Part shown: positions 1 to 8,153 of the stretch, piece by piece
How the letters are laid out: the number at the start of each line of letters is the position of its first letter
How positions within the stretch are numbered: position 1 is the stretch's first letter
NCBI RefSeq assembly: GCF_051960575.1
Contig: NZ_JBQCEE010000408.1
Span: 1 to 19,730, forward strand
Direction of reading: 5' to 3'
Length of the DNA: 19,730 nt
From: JBQCEE01 sp051960575
GTDB taxonomy: Bacteria > Actinomycetota > Actinomycetes > Mycobacteriales > Jatrophihabitantaceae
The notes under the pieces: generated by a model
Databases searched by the model: none
Seen by the model: the letters and a program-made list of their open reading frames with translations, nothing else
What the model was told of the DNA's origin: nothing
Made by a program: the position numbers and the translations under genes

Positions 1-322
1 GGGCGATCGGAGCGAGCATCGACGCTGTCATGTACGTGGTCAGAAATCCGACGATGAGGTCGCATCCGGCCATGCGCAGCCGCTCAGCCGCGCGGGCTCC
101 CTCCTCGGCGTCGGAGACGAAGCCGACATCGATGACGACGGCGTCGAGTTCCTGGAGCCGCTCCGACACCCGCTTCGCCGATGACTGCAACTGTGGCAGA
201 AGCTCGGGAAATTGCGGCCAGTAGGCGCCGAGTCCACCTGCCACGAGCCCGACTCTGGTTCGGCGCGAGGGGATGCGCTTCACCGCAGCGGCGGCGACGA
301 TGCTGTCCGCTGATCCCGTCAC
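1..322 (-). CDS. L-fucose/L-arabinose isomerase-like protein (partial, N-terminal 107 codons)
   Basis: A minus-strand reading frame opens with GTG at 322-320, preceded by AAGGA six bases upstream, and stays open to the left edge, so the 3' part is outside the window. The visible protein has a beta strand RVGLVAGGLGAYWPQFPE at about residues 22-39. An alpha/beta stretch follows that contains VVIDVGFVSDAEEGARAA and then CDLIVGFLTTYMTASMLAPIA. This pattern matches the N-terminal Rossmann-like domain of the L-fucose/L-arabinose isomerase superfamily, especially the group often annotated as arabinose isomerase-like with unknown substrate. The family interconverts aldoses and ketoses with a divalent metal, but the metal ligands lie further downstream and are not visible. 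It follows the secreted beta-helix gene by 136 nt on the same strand, which suggests co-regulation. The fold assignment is fairly firm; the substrate is unknown. Confidence 0.7.
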   Translation of the reverse strand, partial: MTGSADSIVAAAAVKRIPSRRTRVGLVAGGLGAYWPQFPELLPQLQSSAKRVSERLQELDAVVIDVGFVSDAEEGARAAERLRMAGCDLIVGFLTTYMTASMLAPIA

Positions 323-458
323 GGCCGGTCCTTGGAGGAGGGAACGCCGTTCTCGTTGGGATGGAGTCTCGGCGCTAGCGGCTGGCGCTCGTCGCGGGCG
401 CTGCTATCGAGGCCTGCGCCGATACCAGTCAATGGCTGATGACGCGGAAGAGGCTGCG
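323..458 (-). other. Intergenic gap between beta-helix gene and isomerase-like gene
   Basis: This 136-nt stretch holds the AAGGA ribosome site of the isomerase-like gene next to its GTG. I see only weak inverted repeats, for example a 5-bp GACGC/GCGTC stem just after the beta-helix stop codon. There is no strong terminator with a T-tract and no convincing promoter hexamers. Read-through from the beta-helix gene is therefore plausible but not demonstrated. Confidence 0.4.
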
Positions 459-3296
459 TCACTGGCTCAGCACGCTTGCGTTGTAGTAGTTGGCTGATGA
501 CCACGAGGTGACGAGGCTGGTGTAGCCGCCCGTGAAGGTCGAGTCGTAGACGTCGGCCACCGGCAGCGGCGAGTCGTTGATGTACACGGCGATGTAATTT
601 CCGATGGCGCTCACGCGGACGTGGTTCACGTTGGTGAAGGTGTAATCGGTCTGCACGGCGCGGAGGGAGGCTCCAGGTCTGTAGATGCCGAGGACGCCTC
701 CGGCGGTGAGGTACACCAGGTAGCCGCTCTGGGCGAAGTTGTCGGTGCTGGCCGTCTTGCGGATCTGCACACCGACCCAGCCGTTGTTGCCAGCACCTGA
801 GGTGACGAGCTTGGTGTCGAACTCGGTCGACGAGTCGTTCCAGGTCCGTCCCGTGACCACAGTGTCCGTGTTGATGTTCGTGGCACCTTCGATATACGCA
901 CCGCCACCGACACTCCACGTTCCCGTATTGGGTGTCCAATTTGCGGGCGAAGCGAAGGCGTCGGTGAATTGGTTGGTGGCGAGCACGTAGCAGCGTTGGT
1001 ACGCCGAGAGGGGGCGCGCATTGAAGATCACGGAACTATTGCACCCGACGGAGCCGGTGAATGTGCCGTAGGAGAACCGGCCCATCGCGCCGATGGCGAC
1101 AGTCCGCATGCCCGTGAAGCTGCACGTCTGGCCGACGTTGGCATCAGCACAGTACGTCCAGATGCCGTTCGACGGTGGGAGGTCCTGGTCTGCGAACTCG
1201 CAGTGCTTGGTGACACCGGGGGTCGGATCGCCGAAGACGGTGCTGTTGCAGGCGACCGATCCTGTGAATCGACCTTGGACGTAAGTCGAGCCCGACCCGT
1301 AGCTGACAACTCTGGTGCCGTCGAAGGAGCAGGTGCCGCCCTGCGTCGCGCACGACTTGATTGGTGCGTAGGCGGCTTGTATGCCGGCGTTCGCCTCGAT
1401 CGACTGCGCACCGGTCTGCACGGGAAGCGTCAACTGCACGTTGTTGGCGTAGGTGTTGGTGCTGTCCGACGGGTCGAAGACGAGCTGCGAGGTCAGCGGA
1501 CCCCAGTCGGCCGAGTAGTAGTTGTTCGTCACGACCATGTTGTGGTCGGCGGCCGGCGCCAGTTGAATGACGGCCCAGTGTTGGCATCCTTCGAGGACGT
1601 TGCTGTCGATGGTGTACCCGCTCGTCGCGGCGTCCATGTACAAGCAGTTCGAGCCGGGCCCGTTGGTCTCGTCGCGCGTGTGATTTCCCGTCAGCGTCGA
1701 GCCAGGTTGTGTACCCATGGTGTAGATCGCGCCGCCGTCGGTGCCGTAGGTCATGACACCGTCGATGAGATTGTTGGTGATGTGGTTGTTCTGCTGATAG
1801 CTCGCCGCTGTGAGGCTGTAGGTCGAGAAGTCGCCGGCACTGTCGGTGTTGCCGATTTGGCCGATCTGGATACCGTCGTACGGCACATTGCGAATCTCGT
1901 TGTGATCGATGGTGGTGTTGTCACTGTAGCCCGCGAGAATTGCGACTGCGTCGGTGTACCGTGTTCCGACGTTCTCGACGAAGTTGTTGCTGATCAGGTT
2001 GTCGTAGGTCTTCAATCGAGTGTCGACGGTCGGCGTGTTGTCCACGCCTGTCTCGAACGATTCGCCGACGTTGATGGCCGCTGCTGCAATGTCCGTGAAC
2101 ACGTTCCCGAAGATGGTGTCGTACTGAGGCCCGGTCTGCAGTTGCAGGGCCACGCCCCCGAGGTGACTGAATGTGTTACCACCAATGAAAACGTGCTCAC
2201 TCTTCGTGAAGATAATATTCCCGTGAGAGCGCACAATCCCTTGACTTCCCCCAGTCGGGATGTCGTATAACAGGCCGCCTTGAATCGCCGCGTATCCTTG
2301 ATTCGTCAGTGGTCGCAGCCACGTGGCATAGCTGAACGTGATGCCGCTGATCTGAATGTTGTGCAACGGATGGGTGATGTCGCCGGTGCCGGTCAGGAGC
2401 GTTTCCAGGGTTGGCGCGATCACCGACGCCGTCGACATGTTCTGGCCGGGCCGCGGGATGTAGTACAAATAATTCGCTGCCTTATCCAAGTACCACTCGC
2501 CGGCGGTGTCGAGCAACTCGAACGCGTTCTCGACCCGCTCGACGGCGTTGAAACTGCCATAGATCGGACCCGGGTTCAGGCGTTCGTCGACGTTGGTTGC
2601 GCACGGTTGGGCCAGGTGGGCCAGGGTGTTCGAGCCGCTGGTGGAGTAGCTGGCGACGGGGCATTCGAGATGCTTATAGGAGGTCTGTGAGGTCAGGATG
2701 ATGCGCGACGGGTTCCGCCACGAGGCCATGCCGGTGAATGCTGGGTTGCTGATCGTGACTGCGCCGGTTCCGGCGGTGTAAGTCAGCCCGGCCGGGTAGA
2801 GGCCGCTCTGAGCGATCGTCGCGGGTGCGCCATTGACGTACAACTGCAGGGTGTCCAACGAGGAGGGCACAGCGGCGCGGTACATGTTCTTGCTCGCGTC
2901 GTACAGCGACCACCCGGAAATGGTGGTGCCGCCGCTGAGCACCGGGGTCTCGCCGGGGTACGCCTGATAGACGACGGTGTTGCCGTTGAAGCCCGAGTCG
3001 TCGATGGTCCCGTTCGCGGTGAGTTGGAACGTTGACGACAGCGAGTACGTTCCGCCGCGCAGGTCGACGTCGATGTCGCCTGTCATCGTTGTGTTGACCG
3101 TCCGTACTTTGTCCCTTGCTCCTTGCAGGGAGCATGGTGCCGCCAAGCTGCAGGTAGTCCCGGAGCCGGTCGGCGAGGCGAAGAAGGTGTACTGGACTGT
3201 CGCGGAGGCGATGGGTGCCCCGACGATGAACATGATCGTGGCGGCGAGCAGCGTCGTCAGGGACAAGACGGCCTTGACCGGGGTGGATTGAGGCAT
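459..3296 (-). CDS. Secreted right-handed beta-helix glycosidase, GH141-like, with Cys-rich and lectin-like C-terminal domains
   Basis: The protein has 945 residues. A Sec signal peptide covers residues 1-32 (hydrophobic core LSLTTLLAATIMFIVGAPIA, cleavage after ASA), so it is exported. Residues 34-115 carry features typical of secreted beta-helix proteins: a C49/C55 pair, ARDKVR, VDLRGGTY and VVYQAYPGETPVLSGG. LLDTAGEWYLDKAANYLYYI at 261-280 is characteristic of the GH141-like group, whose studied members include an alpha-L-fucosidase from pectin degradation and a xylanase. Helix coils with repeated N-rich turns span about 310-625. D520 in YGTDGGAIY and D555 in YMDAATSG are candidate catalytic acids (inference). 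Two four-cysteine modules follow at 649-699 and 716-769. A concanavalin A/LamG-like domain fills about 776-945 and may bind glycan. The start is ATG without a clear Shine-Dalgarno. GC appears locally lower than in its neighbours. The fold and export are firm; the specificity is open. Confidence 0.85.
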   Translation of the reverse strand: MPQSTPVKAVLSLTTLLAATIMFIVGAPIASATVQYTFFASPTGSGTTCSLAAPCSLQGARDKVRTVNTTMTGDIDVDLRGGTYSLSSTFQLTANGTIDDSGFNGNTVVYQAYPGETPVLSGGTTISGWSLYDASKNMYRAAVPSSLDTLQLYVNGAPATIAQSGLYPAGLTYTAGTGAVTISNPAFTGMASWRNPSRIILTSQTSYKHLECPVASYSTSGSNTLAHLAQPCATNVDERLNPGPIYGSFNAVERVENAFELLDTAGEWYLDKAANYLYYIPRPGQNMSTASVIAPTLETLLTGTGDITHPLHNIQISGITFSYATWLRPLTNQGYAAIQGGLLYDIPTGGSQGIVRSHGNIIFTKSEHVFIGGNTFSHLGGVALQLQTGPQYDTIFGNVFTDIAAAAINVGESFETGVDNTPTVDTRLKTYDNLISNNFVENVGTRYTDAVAILAGYSDNTTIDHNEIRNVPYDGIQIGQIGNTDSAGDFSTYSLTAASYQQNNHITNNLIDGVMTYGTDGGAIYTMGTQPGSTLTGNHTRDETNGPGSNCLYMDAATSGYTIDSNVLEGCQHWAVIQLAPAADHNMVVTNNYYSADWGPLTSQLVFDPSDSTNTYANNVQLTLPVQTGAQSIEANAGIQAAYAPIKSCATQGGTCSFDGTRVVSYGSGSTYVQGRFTGSVACNSTVFGDPTPGVTKHCEFADQDLPPSNGIWTYCADANVGQTCSFTGMRTVAIGAMGRFSYGTFTGSVGCNSSVIFNARPLSAYQRCYVLATNQFTDAFASPANWTPNTGTWSVGGGAYIEGATNINTDTVVTGRTWNDSSTEFDTKLVTSGAGNNGWVGVQIRKTASTDNFAQSGYLVYLTAGGVLGIYRPGASLRAVQTDYTFTNVNHVRVSAIGNYIAVYINDSPLPVADVYDSTFTGGYTSLVTSWSSANYYNASVLSQ

Positions 3297-3387
3297 CGTG
3301 ACACCGTTCTGTGGTCACTCGAGTGGTCGGCGGGCCGCGCAGGATCACGCGTCGTTGCGTGTCACGGCCGGGTGTTTCGTTCCGTGC
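3297..3387 (-). promoter_or_regulatory. Candidate control region upstream of the beta-helix gene
   Basis: This 91-nt gap separates the end of the GH106-like gene from the beta-helix start and is the only sizeable break in this part of the minus-strand gene series. It contains a perfect 10-bp palindrome CACTCGAGTG at 3316-3325. It also has a direct hexamer repeat, GTGGTC at 3311-3316 and 3323-3328 on the plus strand, 12 nt apart. An 8-bp inverted repeat, CGTGACAC (3297-3304) and GTGTCACG (3359-3366), has one arm touching the start codon. I could not place convincing -35/-10 boxes. An operator or an RNA structure masking the ribosome site are both possible. Confidence 0.3.
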
Positions 3388-6300
3388 TCAGATCGGTCGG
3401 ATGGTTGCGCGGTCGAAGCCGCCTCCAGGCGGCTGCATGGCCGCGTAGGGCGACGGGTAGTGGCGGTAGTGGTTGGCCAGCGTGTTCGCGACCTCGATGA
3501 CGAGTCGGGGCTCGTGGCTCGGTCGGGCCGGCGGGAGTTCGATCTGGAACGGCGGCGCCAGCACGCTGCCGATCTCGCTGTCGTCGCAGAACACCCGTGC
3601 CGACCCCTGAAGGCCGTCCAGACGGAGGACACCGCCGCGCGCACCCAGTGTTGAAGCGGGAAGCCGTCGGCTGTAGCGGAGCACGCCGGAGTAGTCGGTG
3701 AGGCCGAGCGCCGGCCACGGCCGGCCACGGCCGGCAGTTGGTCCTGTGTGCCAGGTGAGCGGGCCGGTGAGGGCGGCGCCTCCGCAGCTGCCGTCCGTGA
3801 GTTCGGCCAGCTCGATCACGACCTGGCTCCCGAACGGGACGAGTCCGTCGAGCTCGATGCGGTATGCCTGATCGCCGTCATTCGTGTCGTCGTCGGGGCG
3901 GATTGCAGCGTCGACCCGATCACCGTCGATCCAGATGGCCCGGGGTTCGCCGGTACTGGTGAGGGTCAGCTCGGTGGCGCCGGGCGGCGTCGCCGCGCGG
4001 ACCCAGGTCGTGGGTCGTGCGTCGGTCTGTGGGTCGAAGTCCATGGCACGGGTCGGGCCCGCCCACCAGCGTGCCCGCCCGGGTGGGGGCGTTGCCGTGC
4101 CGAGCGTCGCTGCGCCGGCCACAACGTACGCGCGCGAGGGTTGGCCGGCGAGTCGCGTGGTTCTGATGAGCAGGACATCACCGTCGTGCAGGTCGGTGGC
4201 CAGTCGTCGCGGGGTGATGCGGAGATCAGGGATGCCGAAGGGTGGGAAGAACGCCGGGGACTGCTCGTCGATGGTCTCGAGCAGGAGCCGTCCGGAACAC
4301 CAGATCTTCAACGGCCCGCGCGACCCGTAGGCGAGCACTCCATGGTCTGGGGACGCTCCACGGAGCGTGGTTCGGAAGAAGTAGTGCGACCCCGGAGGGC
4401 TGGTCGGATCCACGAGCGCGAGGTCCAGGAAGTCGTCGGGGACAGCACCCTTCAGCCCGTGCGGTCCTGTCGTCCAGTCACGAAGGACGGGGTCGCCTGA
4501 AAGGCCGTGCTGGAGCGACAGTTCGTACGGGCGCCAGCGCAGTCCGGTTCCGCTGACCGGCGATTCGTCACCGGCAGCGACGTGCTCCAGTGCGGCAAGT
4601 GCGGTGTCGAACGACGCGGCGCGATCGGGCGGGACGGGCCCGAGGACGAGCAGCCGCGTCGAGTAGGTGGCGGTGGCCTCGACCCACGGCCCGGAGGGCC
4701 CGTGCTGGCTGACCTCGATGTCCCACGTCGGTACGCCGAGGGCTGCGTCGCGGTAGTCGAAGTCACGGTGGCGGTTGTCGAGGGTGGGGACAACCTCGAG
4801 TTCCCACTCGTCGTCCAACGCGATCTCACGACCGCGGAAAGCCAGCTGATCAGGGGTGCTGCTGCTGACATGAGTGCGGGTGCCGGGGTTAGAAGGGGTG
4901 GCGACGAGGAGCCGCGCCTGCCCCGGCTCCAGGCAGATCGTGACGGACGCCGAGTCGTCGGTGTTGATCGTCGTGCGCTCGCCGGTCCAGAGGTCCCATT
5001 CCTCGACCGCGAGGTCAACCTCGACAAGAGCGGCGAGTCGGCACGTCGCCTGGGTGGAGTGCTTGGTGGTGTTACTGATGAGGAAGAGGTCGGCGTTGCT
5101 GAGGCGGCGGTGGATGGCGAGGACGCCGGGGGCGTCGGTCGAGAAGTGACGTTGCGGGGCAGCATTCAGCAGATCGATGAGGCGATCGAGGTCGCCGCTG
5201 TCCGGGATGAGGACGCAGTCGAACCAGTGGTCCGCAGGCAGTGGCGCACGCTCGGTCCATCGAGGTGCTTCGCCAAGCACGACCACCGTGATGCCGCTCG
5301 CCGCGAGCTCGGCCAGTTTGGTCGCGGCACCAGCCGAGATCGTTGACATGGCCGGCACGATGACCGTGGCGTACCGCTCGTGTGCGATGCGGACGTGCGC
5401 CCCATCCTGTTCCGACACGGCGAGGCTGTCGGCGTCGACGATATCGGCGTCGTGGCCTCGCCCGACCAGCGTTTCCAGTAGGTCCCTGACGAGTTCGGGG
5501 GACTTGGTGCGACCGCCAGTCAGATCGAGATCGATGGTCGGGTCGAGGATTGCGATGTCGCAGACATGTTGACCAAGTCTGAGCAGGGCGCATGCTCGGG
5601 TCACGTACTGCCAGAGCGCGCGGGAGTCACGAAACCACGGTTGCCGGAAGTGGAAGTCGGGGGCTGCCCATTCCCACCAGCCACCCTCGGTCGTGTAGTA
5701 GAGGCCGTGCACGATCAGGTGGGTGACGCCGCAGGCGAGACCGTGGTTGATGCCGGCGAGCATGTCGGCCGGTGTGACGCCCCATCCGCTGCCGTAGAAC
5801 GCTTCGTTGACGACAAGCGGACGGTCGTGCAGGTGCGCGATGGAAGCGCTGACCTTGAACGCGGCGACGGATCTCGGCGCGGTCAGGTTCGGGTCGTCGT
5901 TGCCTGGGCCTTGGTACCAGGACATGGTGCGGAGGAAGTCTGCGTAGTGGTCCCGTCCTTGGCGGAGATCGCCCCGGCTCAGCTGATCCATCAGCAGTGC
6001 TGTGCCGTGCTGCTCGTGCCAGTCGTGGATGGGCCGGAAGTAGGCGTCCTCGAGTTGGGTGACGAGTGCGGTCTTGTAGGCGTGACGGAATTCGTAGGTA
6101 CGTGGGCCGACGTCGTGCCAGAGGGCGGGGAGCCAGAGGCTCGGGTCGAAGCCGAACTCGTCGTGGAGGCGGTGTGCGACGTGGTCGTTCCACATCGGCA
6201 TCCTTAGGCCGAGGTCGAGTTCGTCCTGGAAGAAGGTTGTGAACGACGCACCGACGGCGGCGCCGAGGTGGGTGACGAACGGTTGGTAGTAGCGCTCGAT

Positions 6301-7011
6301 TACCGCGCGGCCGGCGAGCGGGTGCAGGGCGTCGAACTCGACGTCGGTCCCGCGGAGCGTCGGCGGCTGCCGGTGCACGACCGTCAGCGTCCACGCACCG
6401 GTCGGCACGAGGCAGTCGAGCTGTCCGTCGACGCCGACGACCTGCGCTGGTTGTGTGACTTGGTCTGCGGTCGCCCGGTTCGGGGCGAGGAGCCGGGCGG
6501 TCACGACTGTGTCTTGCGCGATGTCCAGTCGCACGACAGCGGGGCCGTGAACAGTCACGCTGTGCTCGTGCAGGGTCCCCGGCGCGGCGCCGGCAAGTTC
6601 AGGGAATGGCTCGCTCAGCAGGTCGATGAGGACGTTGTAGTCCTGGAATCCGACGGTCATGCCACGGTCGGCGCTGGCTTGGACGAACCAGGAGAACAGG
6701 TCCCACCATGCCGGCGTGAACGGCGTCGGTTCGGCGGCGTCGACGGAGCCGTCGGGTCGGTGGCTGTAGCCGACGATCGTGCCGCCGATCCCGGCTGCGG
6801 CGAGTTGGTCGAGTTGCCAGGTGAGCCGTTCCCGGTCGAGGTCTGCGCCGCTCCACCAGTAGAACGGTGTCGGGCGGGCAGCTGCGGCGGGATGCTCTAG
6901 TTGCGAGATGGCGTCGGACAGCGATTCACGGTCACGGCCTGTGGTGGCCTTGCGCAAGTCGTGTAGGGGCGAGAGTTCGGCCGAGCTCTGTTGGCCCATG
7001 TCGGTGGTCAT
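3388..7011 (-). CDS. GH106-like glycoside hydrolase (putative alpha-L-rhamnosidase), cytoplasmic
   Basis: The protein has 1207 residues. The ATG at 7011 overlaps the TGA of the SGNH esterase by 4 nt (ATGA), which fixes the start. There is no signal peptide or membrane segment. RPTPFYWWSGADL at about 46-58, followed by a helix ending AAAGIGGTIVGYSH, is the usual entry to the GH106 catalytic barrel. FFQDELDLG (E264), FGFDPSLWLPALWHDVGPRT (287-306) and VVNEAFYGSGWG (E403) continue the match; E264 and E403 are the obvious acid/base candidates (inference). A Rossmann-like segment around 480-590 and beta-sandwich, galactose-binding-like modules towards the C-terminus follow. GH106 enzymes cleave alpha-L-rhamnose from pectin and other glycans. 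The gene is last in the long operon after two esterases, which suggests intracellular trimming of imported, deacylated oligosaccharides. An uncharacterised GH106-related specificity is possible. Confidence 0.75.
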   Translation of the reverse strand: MTTDMGQQSSAELSPLHDLRKATTGRDRESLSDAISQLEHPAAAARPTPFYWWSGADLDRERLTWQLDQLAAAGIGGTIVGYSHRPDGSVDAAEPTPFTPAWWDLFSWFVQASADRGMTVGFQDYNVLIDLLSEPFPELAGAAPGTLHEHSVTVHGPAVVRLDIAQDTVVTARLLAPNRATADQVTQPAQVVGVDGQLDCLVPTGAWTLTVVHRQPPTLRGTDVEFDALHPLAGRAVIERYYQPFVTHLGAAVGASFTTFFQDELDLGLRMPMWNDHVAHRLHDEFGFDPSLWLPALWHDVGPRTYEFRHAYKTALVTQLEDAYFRPIHDWHEQHGTALLMDQLSRGDLRQGRDHYADFLRTMSWYQGPGNDDPNLTAPRSVAAFKVSASIAHLHDRPLVVNEAFYGSGWGVTPADMLAGINHGLACGVTHLIVHGLYYTTEGGWWEWAAPDFHFRQPWFRDSRALWQYVTRACALLRLGQHVCDIAILDPTIDLDLTGGRTKSPELVRDLLETLVGRGHDADIVDADSLAVSEQDGAHVRIAHERYATVIVPAMSTISAGAATKLAELAASGITVVVLGEAPRWTERAPLPADHWFDCVLIPDSGDLDRLIDLLNAAPQRHFSTDAPGVLAIHRRLSNADLFLISNTTKHSTQATCRLAALVEVDLAVEEWDLWTGERTTINTDDSASVTICLEPGQARLLVATPSNPGTRTHVSSSTPDQLAFRGREIALDDEWELEVVPTLDNRHRDFDYRDAALGVPTWDIEVSQHGPSGPWVEATATYSTRLLVLGPVPPDRAASFDTALAALEHVAAGDESPVSGTGLRWRPYELSLQHGLSGDPVLRDWTTGPHGLKGAVPDDFLDLALVDPTSPPGSHYFFRTTLRGASPDHGVLAYGSRGPLKIWCSGRLLLETIDEQSPAFFPPFGIPDLRITPRRLATDLHDGDVLLIRTTRLAGQPSRAYVVAGAATLGTATPPPGRARWWAGPTRAMDFDPQTDARPTTWVRAATPPGATELTLTSTGEPRAIWIDGDRVDAAIRPDDDTNDGDQAYRIELDGLVPFGSQVVIELAELTDGSCGGAALTGPLTWHTGPTAGRGRPWPALGLTDYSGVLRYSRRLPASTLGARGGVLRLDGLQGSARVFCDDSEIGSVLAPPFQIELPPARPSHEPRLVIEVANTLANHYRHYPSPYAAMQPPGGGFDRATIRPI
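3711..3735. repeat. 10-bp tandem repeat inside the GH106-like gene (2.5 copies)
   Basis: CCGGCCACGG occurs twice head to tail and then partially (CCGGC). It lies near codons 1093-1101 of the GH106-like gene, encoding part of an AGRGRPWP stretch. The unit is not a multiple of three, so gain or loss of a copy would shift the frame and remove about the last 110 residues. It may simply reflect high GC content. Confidence 0.6.
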
Positions 7012-8153
7012 CTGCCGGCGAACGGTGCGTCGGGACCGAACGCGGCGCGGACGAATCGGGCGCTGATCAGCTGGTGGCCCTCGTCGTCGGGGTGGACGGA
7101 ATCGGGGAGACGGTCGATGTCGTCCGCCGACAGCAGCGACAAGCCCGAGAGGTGTGTGAGCGCGGGATCGTTGCGTGTGTCGACGACGGCCGCGTTCAGT
7201 TCGCGGATCCGCTGCAGTGTGAGCGCGCCGGCTGACATCGCCGGGTCTCGGCCGACCGTCGTTGGCAGCAGCGTGCCGTCGACCATCGTCCAATGCAGCG
7301 GGCCGGGATGCTGTTCCAGCAGCGGGCAGTAGATCGGGGACACGAGCAGGAGCGGTGTGTCCGGGTGTCCGGCACGGATGAGGTCGAGCGCCGTGTGAAG
7401 GGCGGACAGGTAGGTTCGTTCGCGCATGGTGTCGCCGTCGACAACGTTGATGCCGACCTTCATGCTGATGAAGTCGGCCGGCAGGTCGGCGATCGTCCGT
7501 GCGACGAATCCGTCGAGTTGGGCGTTGCCCGCCAGCCCCAGGGCGGTGAGTTCGACGCCTGCGGCGGCCGCTGCTCGCGCCGGCCACGCGTTGCTGGGCG
7601 AGGTTGCATGCGCGCCCTGGGAGATGGAACTGCCGTAGTGCACCCATCGGGGGCGCGTCACTGCGGCTGGTGGTCGGACCGTCCCGGTGGCGCGGAGGCT
7701 CTGCAGTTCGGTGACCGTCGTGAGGTCGAGCCAGATCTCGATCTCGTGCCAAGCTCCGTCCAGGTCGAACCGCAGTACCTCCGGCGCGCCGAGCACTTCA
7801 CGAGAGGAGCCGTCGCTGCCGAAGACGGTCGCGCTACCGTGCACGGCGACGACGGTGTCGACGAATGCGCCGTCTACGCGAATGTCGTAGCTGCTGGGTT
7901 GCGCTGCTTGTCCGTCGAGAAGGACGCGGTGCGTGGAGACGCCGAGTTCGACAGTGTCCGCGTCGGTCGAGAAGGCGACCCGCACGCCCGCACCGCATCG
8001 CACGACGAAATCGGTGTTCGCATCGGGCAGGCGCGGCCGGGTCCACGCGGGCAGGCGGCGCGGGACGACCCCGCCGGCGGTCATGTCGAAGTCGAAGGCT
8101 CCGCGAATCTGGACCTGGCCGCTGAGCAGCCGGTACTCACGCCAGTCAGCCAC
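7008..8153 (-). CDS. SGNH/GDSL-type carbohydrate esterase
   Basis: The GTG start at 8153 overlaps the end of the preceding esterase by 8 nt and gives 381 residues; longer frames upstream only read through the neighbour. Residues 1-160 look like a beta-sandwich N-terminal domain. The SGNH blocks follow: block I HYGSSISQG (nucleophile S176, with GSS in place of GDS), block II GLAGNAQLD (209-210), block III KVGIN (N236) and block V DSVHPDDEGH (D351, H354). All four catalytic positions are therefore present. Such two-domain SGNH proteins include acetyl and other carbohydrate esterases. There is no signal peptide, so it should act in the cytoplasm. Its ATGA junction with the GH106-like gene and its position after a second esterase suggest removal of acyl groups from imported oligosaccharides. 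The exact acyl group is unknown. Confidence 0.8.
   Translation of the reverse strand: MADWREYRLLSGQVQIRGAFDFDMTAGGVVPRRLPAWTRPRLPDANTDFVVRCGAGVRVAFSTDADTVELGVSTHRVLLDGQAAQPSSYDIRVDGAFVDTVVAVHGSATVFGSDGSSREVLGAPEVLRFDLDGAWHEIEIWLDLTTVTELQSLRATGTVRPPAAVTRPRWVHYGSSISQGAHATSPSNAWPARAAAAAGVELTALGLAGNAQLDGFVARTIADLPADFISMKVGINVVDGDTMRERTYLSALHTALDLIRAGHPDTPLLLVSPIYCPLLEQHPGPLHWTMVDGTLLPTTVGRDPAMSAGALTLQRIRELNAAVVDTRNDPALTHLSGLSLLSADDIDRLPDSVHPDDEGHQLISARFVRAAFGPDAPFAGR

Noticed and set aside
969..2270. Plus-strand open frame of 433 codons opposite the beta-helix gene
   Set aside because: It is a shadow of the beta-helix gene, with low-complexity Val/Arg/Gly-rich protein and no motif.
3316..3325. 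CACTCGAGTG palindrome as a definite regulator operator
   Set aside because: A single 10-bp palindrome with no second copy at the other control region is not enough, so I list it only as a candidate element.
7012..7752. N-terminal extension of the GH106-like frame by 247 residues
   Set aside because: The extension is Arg/Pro-rich and only reads the SGNH esterase gene out of frame; the ATGA junction at 7011 gives a family-typical start.
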